Assembly: GCF_028596025.1 (NCBI RefSeq) | Contig: NZ_CP117167.1 | Coordinates: 1,054,001 to 1,118,000, forward strand | From: Mucilaginibacter jinjuensis | GTDB taxonomy: Bacteria; Bacteroidota; Bacteroidia; Sphingobacteriales; Sphingobacteriaceae | Length of the DNA stretch: 64,000 bases | Reading direction: 5' to 3' | Shown here: positions 19,222-26,551 of the stretch, in pieces | How positions within the stretch are numbered: position 1 is the stretch's first letter | Layout: each line of letters opens with the position of its first letter | Notes under the pieces: model-generated | What the model was told of the DNA's origin: nothing | Databases searched by the model: none | Seen by the model: only the letters and a program-made list of their open reading frames with translations | Program-made: the position numbers and the translations under genes

Positions 19222-19680
19222 TCAGTTCCCGCAGATAAATGGTTCCCCGTCCGCCGGTAATCCGGGCGGGTCGGGCGGGCATCCGCCCAAATCCGCTTTC
19301 AGCGGAAAATTTGAACGAAAGGCGCTCAACTGATCTAAGAAATCCTTTCCTGTTCCTTCCTCGTCTGTATCCAGTTCTTCCGCTTCCTGCGCTGAGGCAC
19401 GCATGAGCTTGTCCCAATCCTCATATTGGTGATAGCAAAGCCGCCAGTCAAAATGATGATATTCAATTTCGGCGGTACTCATGGGCCGTGTGAGGAATGG
19501 GATTGCCGTATGCAATCCCATTGGCCTGCGGTTACGTTCGCACCATGTTTCGGCATGGATAAACGCATAGAAGCGTGGCGGGTACTTGGTCTGCGGTTTG
19601 AAATAGTAGGCGACCAATCCGGTTTTTTTTCGGTGCAAGGCGTCCTGCCGTTCAAATTCCGCGCGTTCGCGTGGGGACAT
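19222..19680 (-). CDS. Hypothetical protein at the 3' end of the PRTRC operon
   Basis: The ~152-aa product is read from the ATG at 19680, which has an AGGGGG eight bases upstream. The alternative ATG at 19707 lacks this. It starts MSPRERAEFERQDALHRKK, is rich in aromatic and charged residues (FYAFIHAETWCERNRR, EYHHFDWRLCYHQYEDW) and has no signal or membrane helix. I do not recognise the family, and no JAMM metallopeptidase motif is present. It lies on the PRTRC strand and probably belongs to the same transcript as accessory mobile-element cargo. Confidence 0.65.
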   Translation of the reverse strand: MSPRERAEFERQDALHRKKTGLVAYYFKPQTKYPPRFYAFIHAETWCERNRRPMGLHTAIPFLTRPMSTAEIEYHHFDWRLCYHQYEDWDKLMRASAQEAEELDTDEEGTGKDFLDQLSAFRSNFPLKADLGGCPPDPPGLPADGEPFICGN

Positions 19681-19742
19681 GACACAGCCCCCTTTAATCT
19701 TTACCATAGCTTAGCGGTTAATGGGTTAAAATAGGTTCCCTA

Positions 19743-19928
19743 TTACCTGCGGTATCTGTTCCGTTTTTCTCCGGCCTTCCTCATTCGGCGGTCATAGCCC
19801 CAAAGGAACCATGCCCACAACCCGATGGCTATGGCATTGCCATATTCGGGATGCCTGCTGTTCGAAGCGGCGAAACAGATGCCTGTGGAGATAAAGCAGG
19901 TGGCGATGAAATAAATGAATGTTCTCAT
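19743..19928 (-). CDS. Small membrane protein in PRTRC operon
   Basis: From the ATG at 19928 the frame gives 61 aa: one or two transmembrane segments (FIYFIATCFISTGICFAA, then AIAIGLWAWFLWGY) and a strongly basic tail (RRMRKAGEKRNRYRR). The ATG overlaps the stop of the preceding short frame (ATGA), so translation is probably coupled. Function unknown; the basic tail should face the cytoplasm. Confidence 0.6.
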   Translation of the reverse strand: MRTFIYFIATCFISTGICFAASNSRHPEYGNAIAIGLWAWFLWGYDRRMRKAGEKRNRYRR

Positions 19929-20107
19929 GGCTGTTCTTTCTTTAGTTTCAATAGCTTTTGGTATATATCTTCCCAATAGTTTTGCAGTTCTTCATCCAAT
20001 TTGGCGAATGCGCTGTCGCAATGCCTGTAATGACGGCAGGCGTCCGCTGCTGAAAGGCTAAGTCGATGTTTTCCACCTCGATGACCTTGCCCTTTAAATC
20101 GACTATC
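19925..20107 (-). pseudogene. Short conserved-looking ORF with one frameshift
   Basis: Directly after the ThiF gene, one minus-strand frame reads KIVDLKGKVIEVENIDLAFQ, and a second reads RHYRHCDSAFAKLDEELQNY continuing to a stop at 19925. They join as one ~60-residue protein if a single G is added after CAGCAG near 20050. The second half ends in an ATGA overlap with the next gene, as expected for an operon member. No start codon is visible in the first frame, so its beginning is uncertain. Lesion or sequencing error cannot be told apart. Confidence 0.45.
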
Positions 20108-20113
20108 TTCCTA

Positions 20114-21007
20114 TCAGGCTGCTTTAGGGGTTTGGGTTTTCAGGCGTTTCGGCTTCAGGACTTTCACTAAATTGTCCTTAGCCGGGCTTACTTTGATCGG
20201 TGTCGCCCTAAAGTCTTTGAGGTTCAGGAAAAATCCCCTGTTGAACAACATGCCCTCGCTGAATAGCTGCCATAACAGCGATGCGCCTAAGTTCGCCAGT
20301 GCGGAGTTGATGAATAAATCCTGTTGCGTCAGGGCTTCGGCTAAGGAGCAGCTTGGCGTGCGGTCGCCGTTTTCGGAGTTTACCAGTAGTTCCTTAAATT
20401 CCTCGGTCACTAAGGGCAAATGGCTGACTACCTCGAATTTGCGGGATGCAGGCTGCGTTATCTCGGCGATGGTAGAAATGATACACTGCCCGATGTCCCT
20501 GCTGTTGCCAATGTCCATCCAGTATAGCGGGTGGTGATAACTATGTCGCCTGCTGGTATAGATTTTGGATAGCAGGTCTGCGATCTCAAACCTCGCCTTT
20601 ACGGTATCTACACAGCTAATGGTAATTTCCGCCATCGCCAGTTCGGGACTATCCTTCAGTGTTTGCAGGTCATACTTTTCGGGTATGGCTTTCCAGTTCG
20701 TACCGAAAAAGAGGTTGATGCGGTTTACCAATGCAACGGCTTTATGCAAGCCGAGTTCAGCCGTCGAAAATAGCTGTCTGCCCAAGTTGGCTTCTTCCAC
20801 TTTATCATCATCGAATACCCGCACCGCAAGGCCGGGATGGTTCAGGGCGATAAGCGCATGGTTTATCCTGCCCAAAGCCGTTAAGAACTGGCTTCCCGTG
20901 CCCCCTGCACCAATGAGGTTAACCACGATGGGGTTATAGGGGTTCAGCAAAGTTTTTTCTACGATATGGACGGCGGTCTTTACCGCTTTCAGTTTTGGCG
21001 TTTTCAT
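20114..21007 (-). CDS. PRTRC system ThiF-family (E1-like) protein
   Basis: The 297-aa protein is an E1/ThiF/MoeB-type adenylating enzyme. It has the nucleotide loop GAGGTGS (33-39), an acidic patch at 66-68, and the ANLGRQ motif with Asn74, Arg77 and Gln78. It also has Lys89 and the SCVD motif with Asp134, the full set for adenylating a ubiquitin-like C-terminus. A Cys in TPSCSLAEA (Cys220) sits where a catalytic Cys would be expected. It overlaps protein B by four bases (21004-21007). It is expected to activate the Ub-like protein C of this operon. Confidence 0.9.
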   Translation of the reverse strand: MKTPKLKAVKTAVHIVEKTLLNPYNPIVVNLIGAGGTGSQFLTALGRINHALIALNHPGLAVRVFDDDKVEEANLGRQLFSTAELGLHKAVALVNRINLFFGTNWKAIPEKYDLQTLKDSPELAMAEITISCVDTVKARFEIADLLSKIYTSRRHSYHHPLYWMDIGNSRDIGQCIISTIAEITQPASRKFEVVSHLPLVTEEFKELLVNSENGDRTPSCSLAEALTQQDLFINSALANLGASLLWQLFSEGMLFNRGFFLNLKDFRATPIKVSPAKDNLVKVLKPKRLKTQTPKAA

Positions 21008-21732
21008 ACAAAGAGGGTTTTAAGGGTACGCTGATTGGGTCTCAGGCTGTCGCAGGGAAATACACGGTCGGTCGCGACCTGTTTCTGCCATAGCTGGACG
21101 ATGTTTTCGGTAACGGGGTTGAACTCGCCCATCAGGTGGCTGAAGTAGCTGTTCCAAAAGTATTTCTCCCATTCCTCCATAAAATCTTCGAGGCGGATGG
21201 CTTTACCGATATTGATACGCACGTTACCCATGCACACCTTGCCATCGGTTGAAACATTAAAGAAAGGGGCATGATAGAGTGCGGTATTGCCTACAGGCTT
21301 GCGGTAACCTTTCAGGGCATACACCGAAAGACTGTCCCTGCCCGCTTTCCATACCATTGCAGGTACTTTTCCCTTGCCCGATTGGATGCCTAAAGCATTG
21401 GAAAAATAAAGCGGAACTTCCTGTGGCGGGGTGCACCAAATGGCATAGCCTTCCTGCTCGGCATTGACGTACAATACTTTGTTGGGCATAACGCCTTTAC
21501 AGCGCAGGAAGCCTGTTTTAAATTCCTGTGCCGACTGGAAGATACTGCTCAGGGCAAGCATCTCCTTTACGGTCAGCGGATGGGCATTGATGGGGTTGCC
21601 GAGCCTGCCGATGTCGTAGCTTTCCACGTAAACGCTGCTCGTGTCTTTATCTTCTTCGGTCTGCTTGGTATAGATCAGCAGGGATTTTACGGGCTGATAC
21701 AGGCCAGTGAAATTATGCGTTAGGTTCTTCAT
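21004..21732 (-). CDS. PRTRC system protein B (E2-like)
   Basis: The 242-aa protein matches PRTRC protein B, to my knowledge linked to the prokaryotic E2 family D. The key block is YHAPFFNVSTDGKVCMGNV. It has the layout of the eukaryotic E2 active-site segment, with aromatic/Pro, Asn, Gly two residues before the Cys, and Cys167 in the catalytic position. It lies between the ThiF (E1-like) gene, overlapping by 4 bp, and the probable protein F gene, overlapping by 20 bp. The likely role is to receive an activated Ub-like protein. This is inference from motif and context. Confidence 0.85.
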   Translation of the reverse strand: MKNLTHNFTGLYQPVKSLLIYTKQTEEDKDTSSVYVESYDIGRLGNPINAHPLTVKEMLALSSIFQSAQEFKTGFLRCKGVMPNKVLYVNAEQEGYAIWCTPPQEVPLYFSNALGIQSGKGKVPAMVWKAGRDSLSVYALKGYRKPVGNTALYHAPFFNVSTDGKVCMGNVRINIGKAIRLEDFMEEWEKYFWNSYFSHLMGEFNPVTENIVQLWQKQVATDRVFPCDSLRPNQRTLKTLFV

Positions 21733-22828
21733 CGTCGAAATCGTTCAGTACGCCTGTCAGTTCATCCAACAGGAAAAATAGTCGTGTTTCAAAATCAAAA
21801 TCGTGGTGGGGCTTTTCCCGTGGCGTGTCAAACCACTGGATGGCGACGGGTTCTTCCTGATAGCCCATTTCCTGAAATTCGCTGTTCACCATGTCGAACA
21901 GCATGTGCTGTAAGGTGTCGTTTCCGCTCCAATAAAAGGAGATGTAGTTCTCCCAATAGATACTGTAATCGTCCTCACTGGCTTCGTGCAATTCATAGTG
22001 CATGGTGTCCTTAATGGCACGTTCGGGATAGTCTTTAGCCAGTTTCAGCAGTTCGCTGGCGACCTCTCTCAATTCCCTGCCTTGCTTGTCCGTTAGGGAG
22101 ATTTGCTGTAATTGCTGTTCCCACGTTTCCAATTCATAAGGCGATTTGATTTCGGGTAATAGCGTATCACCCGCCATGCGCATTAAGTCCAGTTCTGCGA
22201 ACTGGCGTTTACGGTATTCCGCTTCTTCCTTATTGTCCCCGTAGTTTTCGTCGTCATTCTCCCGTATCCAGTTCTCCAAGCTGTCATAGGAATTGTCGAT
22301 ATATCCCGGCTCCCGAAAAAAAGGAATACCGATAGTTTGGTACAGGTAAGCGAACAGCGTTCGGGTCAGTTCATAGCAAGGCCGTTTGCATGGCCTGTTT
22401 TTCATCAGCCACAAAGGGCGGACAGGCACGTAATACAGGCAGAAGTTGGTGTCAAAAGTTTTGACGGTGGCCAGTCTTGCGGGGTTTCCCTTGTCCTGTA
22501 AAAGCATTACCGAAGCACCGTCAAACCGTTGTGACGACAATTTTTCGAGTACCGCCGAAATGTTCTGCGGGAACGGCAAGCCCGAAGTATCGGGGGCTTG
22601 CCATCCGTATAACTGGCAGAGGTTCTCCAATGACCGGAAAAACTCCCTTTCGCCCTGCCCGAAGCCTGAAAAGGGCAGGCTTTGGAACGGCTTAAACGAA
22701 TGGGTCAGAAAACCATTATGGTGCGTTCCTTTGGTGCGCTTCTTAGCGGGTTTTGCTGTACCTCTCTTGCATCGGGCAAGCGGTCTAATGTTTGGACGAA
22801 TTCCCCGAATAATTGATGTAGTTTCCAT
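21713..22828 (-). CDS. Probable PRTRC system protein F
   Basis: The frame is 371 aa from the ATG at 22828, but its first ~40 residues are basic, low-quality sequence overlapping another reading frame. The real start may lie inside, at a non-ATG codon near 22700. The body is acidic and helical with a Cys pair (NRPCKRPCYEL), a long charged stretch (ENDDENYGDNKEEAEYRKRQ) and an acidic tail. Position between proteins C and B and the size suggest PRTRC protein F. I see no motif that assigns activity. It overlaps protein B by 20 bp. Confidence 0.6.
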   Translation of the reverse strand: METTSIIRGIRPNIRPLARCKRGTAKPAKKRTKGTHHNGFLTHSFKPFQSLPFSGFGQGEREFFRSLENLCQLYGWQAPDTSGLPFPQNISAVLEKLSSQRFDGASVMLLQDKGNPARLATVKTFDTNFCLYYVPVRPLWLMKNRPCKRPCYELTRTLFAYLYQTIGIPFFREPGYIDNSYDSLENWIRENDDENYGDNKEEAEYRKRQFAELDLMRMAGDTLLPEIKSPYELETWEQQLQQISLTDKQGRELREVASELLKLAKDYPERAIKDTMHYELHEASEDDYSIYWENYISFYWSGNDTLQHMLFDMVNSEFQEMGYQEEPVAIQWFDTPREKPHHDFDFETRLFFLLDELTGVLNDFDDEEPNA

Positions 22829-22881
22829 TGCTTGTTATCTTCTATGACGGTTACTTTCCTGTTGATTTTTTTAGTTTCCAT
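22705..22881 (-). CDS. Small PRTRC-operon ORF overlapping the protein F gene
   Basis: An ATG at 22881, 12 bp after the protein C gene, opens a 58-codon frame starting METKKINRKVTVIEDNKQWK and ending ERTIMVF. Its residue pattern (IEDNKQWKLHQLFGEFVQTL) looks like a real short helical protein. It shares 124 bp with the annotated start of the next gene in another frame. It is tightly spaced, as operon members are. No family recognised. Confidence 0.55.
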   Translation of the reverse strand: METKKINRKVTVIEDNKQWKLHQLFGEFVQTLDRLPDAREVQQNPLRSAPKERTIMVF

Positions 22882-22892
22882 GATGTCTGTGG

Positions 22893-23111
22893 TTAGCCTT
22901 TCGTGCCCATCGTGCTTTCAAAGCGGTATTGTATCTCATCGTTTTTGATCTCAGGTCCAACAATACGGGCGTTGGTCAGTATGGGATAAGTAGCGGTGTA
23001 AAAGTTTAGCACCGTGTCGGGGTTCATGGCTTCGTTGGGGTCGGTCAGACGGACTTCCTGCCCGTTCTCCTTATGGATAAAAATCCTTTTTAATTGTGTT
23101 GTCTGTAACAT
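22893..23111 (-). CDS. PRTRC system protein C (ubiquitin-like)
   Basis: The 72-aa protein fits PRTRC protein C, which I know as a prokaryotic ubiquitin-like (Prok_Ub) family. The pattern RIFIHKENGQEVRLTDP, a central helix (DTVLNFYTATYP) and closing strands (IVGPEIKNDEIQYRFES) suits a compact beta-grasp fold. The chain ends TMGTKG, so its last residue is Gly, the residue that E1 enzymes adenylate. It lies in one operon with the E1-like ThiF and E2-like B. It is the likely modifier, or a fold relative with another role. Confidence 0.85.
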   Translation of the reverse strand: MLQTTQLKRIFIHKENGQEVRLTDPNEAMNPDTVLNFYTATYPILTNARIVGPEIKNDEIQYRFESTMGTKG

Positions 23112-23122
23112 GGTGGGTGTTT

Positions 23123-23704
23123 TTAGGCTTCGTTAAATAAGGTGAGGGCTTGGGCGTACTGCGTTTTTTTGCGCTCCAAATCCGCCCGTCTTTTTTCCAG
23201 TTCCTCTTTTTTATCAGGATAATCTTCTGCCGATGGCAGGATGGCCAGTGCATCCTCGTATTTGCACAGGTCGTTCAGTTCTACCACTTTTCGGACGGTA
23301 TCGGTGTAGGCTTTGCGCTTTTCTTCGGCTGATGCTTTTGGCTCGCCCACTTCAATTTCCTCGGAATCGCCCCCGGCTTTGGGTTTGGCGGGTTGGGGTT
23401 TACTGCCTTGTCCCAACCTCTTCTTTGCAGCATCTACGCTGGCGGTTACGGCTTTGAGGTTGCTGTACAGCCCTTTCAGGGAATCCACCTGCGTTAGTGT
23501 AGCTTCAAAAAAGCCCTCGTCCATATCAGATGCTGTTCCCCTGTGGATAAGGGGTGTTATCATCTTGGTGGCGGGTTCGTTCGATTTGAACGGGGCGTAT
23601 AAAGCCGATACGGTAAAGTTGCCGTTCTCGTCGTTTTGGATGCCAATCGTCCACATACCGTGGGCTTTCAGGTTCGCTATGTTTTCAAAAAAGTTCGTTT
23701 TCAT
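23123..23704 (-). CDS. PRTRC system protein E
   Basis: The ATG at 23704 (MKTNFFENIANLKAHG) is the start. An upstream in-frame extension to 23776 would overlap the previous gene and has poor sequence. The 193-aa protein has an N-terminal domain (residues 1-95, GNFTVSALYAPFKSNEPATK), a Pro/Lys/Gly linker (GSKPQPAKPKAGGDSEE) and a charged C-terminal coiled coil. This layout is typical of PRTRC protein E. It has no recognised activity. It precedes protein C by 11 bp. Confidence 0.85.
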   Translation of the reverse strand: MKTNFFENIANLKAHGMWTIGIQNDENGNFTVSALYAPFKSNEPATKMITPLIHRGTASDMDEGFFEATLTQVDSLKGLYSNLKAVTASVDAAKKRLGQGSKPQPAKPKAGGDSEEIEVGEPKASAEEKRKAYTDTVRKVVELNDLCKYEDALAILPSAEDYPDKKEELEKRRADLERKKTQYAQALTLFNEA

Positions 23705-23715
23705 GTTCCAAATGT

Positions 23716-24264
23716 TTATGCGGTTAATGCTAATTTTTCTAAGTGGGTCGCCATTTTGCCGTTTGCGGTAAACCAATACTCATTGGCTGTCAGTGCCTCG
23801 GCAATGGCCTCGTCACTGGTCAGGAAGTCGTATTCGGCATCCAAAATGCGCAGGTAGGCATGGGCAAGGGATTTCAAAAACCTGTCCTCGCAGTTATCGA
23901 GGGCTTCATCCAGTTCGTCCGCCTGCTCAAATTCGCCTGTCTCGTCTTTAGGCCATGTGGTGACGATCAGGTCACGGCTTTCCTGAAAATCGGTGGCGAT
24001 GCGGTAAGTGTCGGTCTGCTCACCATGCTGAAGATGTGTCTGCCTTGCGGTATATATGGCATCATTGATAAACTCTGCATTACAGTAGTGCGCCCTGTCA
24101 AGGTCGAAGCCTGTAATTTTCAGCCCAATGTTTCGGGCATCCTCGTAGGTCATCTCCCACCAATTGTAACTCACGTTATAGTCGGCGTTATTGGCAATAG
24201 CTTTTGCCTTGCCTTGCTCAGTCAATTCGTCGAATTGGAATAATCTTAACTGTATCGTTTTCAT
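23716..24264 (-). CDS. Acidic hypothetical protein common in mobile elements
   Basis: The 182-aa acidic protein begins MKTIQLRLFQFDELTEQGKA, a pattern seen in phage and plasmid proteins where a conserved N-terminal helix precedes a YNWWEM-type motif (here SYNWWEMTYEDA). No enzymatic motif, signal or membrane segment is visible. It is third in the leftward operon, 11 bp before protein E. The N-terminal family resemblance is from memory and is weak evidence. Confidence 0.65.
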   Translation of the reverse strand: MKTIQLRLFQFDELTEQGKAKAIANNADYNVSYNWWEMTYEDARNIGLKITGFDLDRAHYCNAEFINDAIYTARQTHLQHGEQTDTYRIATDFQESRDLIVTTWPKDETGEFEQADELDEALDNCEDRFLKSLAHAYLRILDAEYDFLTSDEAIAEALTANEYWFTANGKMATHLEKLALTA

Positions 24265-24274
24265 GGGTCAGCGT

Positions 24275-24649
24275 TTAAAGCGGGTTTTCATTAATGTCCC
24301 TGAGCAAAGCCCCTAATGCGTTATGGCTTGCGATATAGGCATCATAGCGGTGGGTGATATTGTCGCCTAAGTAAAATTTGTCCTCGCCGTCACTGTAATT
24401 TTCCTCGAAGAAGTGAACGGTCTTACTTGGCAGGCTGATGATGTAGCGGTATACCGCATTTACCCGCTGTTCATTCAGGGTACACCATTCGGTGATAAGG
24501 GCAAGTTCCTTATCAGCATCATTCAGGGCAAGCAGGGGAATAATCAGGGTTTCGACTATCCATCCCTGTTCGGGTGCGCTGCTGCTGTCGGCAACGCATT
24601 GAAGGATGTGGCCGTTGGTTAATTTGATGTGCATATTTGAACGTGTCAT
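24275..24649 (-). CDS. Hypothetical protein, second gene of PRTRC operon
   Basis: The start is set at the ATG at 24649 (MTRSNMHIKLTNGHILQCV). The longer frame to 24703 would run into the upstream gene. The 124-aa product is mostly helical (LALITEWCTLNEQRVNAVYR) with an acidic centre (EENYSDGEDKFYLGDN). It has no motif I can name. It lies 16 bp after the first gene of the operon and 10 bp before the next, so co-expression is certain in practice. Confidence 0.65.
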   Translation of the reverse strand: MTRSNMHIKLTNGHILQCVADSSSAPEQGWIVETLIIPLLALNDADKELALITEWCTLNEQRVNAVYRYIISLPSKTVHFFEENYSDGEDKFYLGDNITHRYDAYIASHNALGALLRDINENPL

Positions 24650-24665
24650 GGCTGTAATGTTAAGG

Positions 24666-25097
24666 TTAAGCGGTTTTGATGTTGATCTGGGTAGGGTCGT
24701 CAAATACGGACTGGAAGATGTCCTTAACGTGCTGCTCTTTCAGCTTGCATACGTAGTGCTGCTGACGGTACAGGTCGGTAAAGTCGATACTGCCGTCCGA
24801 ACGGTAAGCCATTGCGATAGCTACTGCGCGAACGCCCGATTCTACCCACAGGCTCAGCCAAATATCATTGGTGTAGACGGCGCCGATTATCAGCGTGTCG
24901 TGTCCTGTCAGCCCCCCATCCTCATGGCTCTGGTTGATGCGTTCATCCGCAAACCACAGCCTTGCCAAGCGGTTGAATTTAAAGCCCACATTTAAGGCTA
25001 CCTTTTTGGCGAACTCCATCGGGGACATTGGCCCTGAAATACTACCTTCCTTTTGCGAAAGGAGCGGTTGAATGCTGTACGTGAATCGCTTTTCCAT
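24666..25097 (-). CDS. Hypothetical protein, first gene of PRTRC operon
   Basis: The 143-aa soluble protein starts MEKRFTYSIQPLLSQKEGSI and has a mixed alpha/beta composition with Trp-rich stretches (NRLARLWFADERIN, TNDIWLSLWVESGV). No family recognised. It is the promoter-proximal gene of the leftward operon. The ~700-bp region before it holds the large inverted repeats, so its expression would depend on any attenuation or structure there. Confidence 0.65.
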   Translation of the reverse strand: MEKRFTYSIQPLLSQKEGSISGPMSPMEFAKKVALNVGFKFNRLARLWFADERINQSHEDGGLTGHDTLIIGAVYTNDIWLSLWVESGVRAVAIAMAYRSDGSIDFTDLYRQQHYVCKLKEQHVKDIFQSVFDDPTQINIKTA

Positions 25098-25164
25098 TTC
25101 GTTGCTTTTTGTTTTTGCTTTTTTTCCTTTAATTTTTTTTCAAAGGCGTCTTTGGCAGTCCTTA

Positions 25165-25330
25165 GCTTTTGGCCTCTGTTAGAGGCAAATCACTTGCGCG
25201 GGGGGAGAGCGCGTCAAGGCTGCCGCCATACAAAAAATTTTGCGCAGCCCAACGCAAAAATTTTTGACGGCATTTACATGGCCTTGCGCGCTGAAGAGGG
25301 GTAAATTTGCCTCAAGCAGAGGTCAAAAGC
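25165..25330 (+). repeat. Concentric inverted repeats forming one ~166-nt hairpin
   Basis: Four nested pairs share one centre. Outer arms 25165-25190 and 25305-25330 match at 23 of 26 positions. 25209-25220 pairs with 25281-25291 (GCGCG/CGCGC and CAAGGC/GCCTTG, one bulge). 25221-25225 pairs with 25268-25272. Inner arms 25231-25244 and 25253-25266 match at 13 of 14 around an 8-nt loop. Two of three outer mismatches are G-U wobbles if the plus strand is the RNA, but C-A clashes on the minus strand. It could be a structured RNA, an attenuator leader, or a DNA cruciform such as a transfer or replication origin. Confidence 0.7.
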
Positions 25331-25389
25331 GGAAAACCCGCGGAGGTTCCTAAACCTCAGGGGTACCGGCAACAGGAAAAAGAAAAGTA

Positions 25390-25470
25390 CCTGGGCAGGA
25401 AGCGGCTGCGGGGCATGTCCTGCCGGTGGTTGCTCCGGCCGAAGGCTGCCCCGCCGCCGCCTGCCCAAGG
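25390..25470. repeat. Second GC-rich inverted repeat
   Basis: The left arm beginning near 25390 (CCTGGGCAGG, then GCGGCTGCGGGGCA) pairs with the right arm ending near 25470 (TGCCCCGCCGCCG, then CCTGCCC). There is a three-base bulge and one mismatch. The intervening 30 nt also contain GTCCTGCC. Sitting 60 bp from the concentric repeat, it is probably part of the same structured element. Confidence 0.6.
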
Positions 25471-25805
25471 AAAATATCAGAGAAGTAATCCGTTAGCGAT
25501 CGGAAGCATTATCCTGCCTGTCCCCGGCAGATAGAGCGGAGAGCGCGGCCGCCCCTCCGCGGAACGGCCATGTTTTAAATTGACAGAAACGAGAAGATGA
25601 AGGACTAAGCTTGCCAACAGCTGATCAGTCATTCGATAATGAAGCAGCTGATATTTAGACAGCTTTAAAAAAGTACAATTCTGACGAAGATATTTTCGGA
25701 TATGCTTCTAATGCGCCGAACCAGTATGAAATTTGAAGAAGCGGGGCCAAAAACAAAAAAGGAATTTACTTTTATGCTTTATGATTTACAATGGCATGAC
25801 CTATA

Positions 25806-25827
25806 AAATATAATGGTCGTTATATTT
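25806..25827 (+). promoter_or_regulatory. TetR operator at the tetR gene
   Basis: A 22-bp imperfect palindrome with AAATATAA at one end and its complement TTATATTT at the other surrounds TGGTCG. It ends 5 bp before the GTG start of the TetR gene. The reverse complement recurs almost exactly at two sites before the aldo/keto reductase. It is probably the autoregulatory operator. Confidence 0.75.
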
Positions 25828-25832
25828 GCTGC

Positions 25833-26435
25833 GTGAAACAATCGAAGACAGATCGCACCAGGGCGCATATTATACGAACAACCGCAGCCATTTTTAATAA
25901 AAAAGGATACGCGGGAACTTCTATAAAAGATATAACGGAGGCCACGAAACTGACCAGCGGCAGCATTTACGGTAATTTCGCGAACAAGGAAGATGTTGCC
26001 CTTGCGGCCCTGGATTATAACATCACTTGTTTCTGCGGGGTTCTGCTTAAAGAAGTTAACAAACATAAAAACACCAGGGACAAATTACTGGGTTTCATCA
26101 CGCCGTTTCATAGTTCAGCAAGGTCACCATTTCCTGTTGGCGGGTGTCCGATGGTGAATGCACTTAAAGAAGCCGATGATACCCTGGAACGTTTCCGAAA
26201 AAAAGCAGGAGAAGGCATGCTGGCCTGGAAGCGGGAGCTCGTAAGTATCATTGATCAGGGGATAACCGAAGGAGGTTTTAAACCGGATACGGACGCGGTC
26301 AAAATTGCAACGCATATTGTTGCATTATGTGAGTATGGAACGTTGATGTACAGTGCTACCAAGAGTATAAAGCAAGCCGATGAGATCATTGATATGGCTA
26401 TGGATGTTGCAAAAAGTATCATGCTAAATCCTTAA
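25833..26435 (+). CDS. TetR/AcrR-family regulator
   Basis: The 200-aa protein begins at a GTG at 25833. Its N-terminal helix-turn-helix is typical: TRAHIIRTTAAIFNKKGYAG, then TSIKDITEATKLTSGSIYGN and FANKEDV. The C-terminal ligand domain belongs to the TetR_C_16/YcdC-like type with a CPMVNALKEADD stretch. It presumably represses itself and the adjacent aldo/keto reductase through the shared operators. Its small-molecule ligand is unknown. The gene order regulator-operators-reductase suggests a reactive carbonyl as inducer. Confidence 0.9.
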   Translation: MKQSKTDRTRAHIIRTTAAIFNKKGYAGTSIKDITEATKLTSGSIYGNFANKEDVALAALDYNITCFCGVLLKEVNKHKNTRDKLLGFITPFHSSARSPFPVGGCPMVNALKEADDTLERFRKKAGEGMLAWKRELVSIIDQGITEGGFKPDTDAVKIATHIVALCEYGTLMYSATKSIKQADEIIDMAMDVAKSIMLNP

Positions 26436-26449
26436 ATTTTTTTGACTCA

Positions 26450-26530
26450 AAATATAACGATCATTATTTTTTTTGAACATACCATTCATTTTCCTATCCT
26501 CTATTCAAAAATATAACGACCATTATTTTT
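26450..26530 (+). promoter_or_regulatory. Two TetR operators before the aldo/keto reductase
   Basis: Two near-identical sites at 26450-26471 and 26509-26530 read AAATATAACGA followed by (T/C)CATTATT and a T-run, with starts 59 bp apart. They are reverse-complement copies of the operator at 25806-25827. The second ends 22 bp before the reductase ATG at 26552. The two copies allow cooperative or looped repression. Confidence 0.75.
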
Positions 26531-26551
26531 TAACATTTTAATCAATTCATT

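Larger units (their letters stand above)
25098..25805. other. GC-rich, structured non-coding region between the PRTRC operon and tetR
   Basis: About 700 bases without a credible protein gene. 25165-25575 is clearly richer in G+C than its flanks and full of inverted repeats, listed separately. A further GC-rich hairpin (GCGGAG...CTCCGC) lies at about 25534-25561. 25576-25805 is AT-rich and unremarkable, probably holding the tetR promoter and perhaps that of the PRTRC operon. Short open frames here lack credible composition. Confidence 0.6.

Noticed and set aside
19136..19333. 65-codon plus frame near the left edge of the PRTRC region
   Set aside because: The hydrophobic piece could be a decayed helix, but the rest is antisense to the 19222-19680 gene and low-complexity.
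19222..19680. Missing JAB/JAMM deconjugase of the PRTRC system
   Set aside because: The protein was checked for the HxH...S..D pattern and lacks it; the same holds for the other operon proteins.
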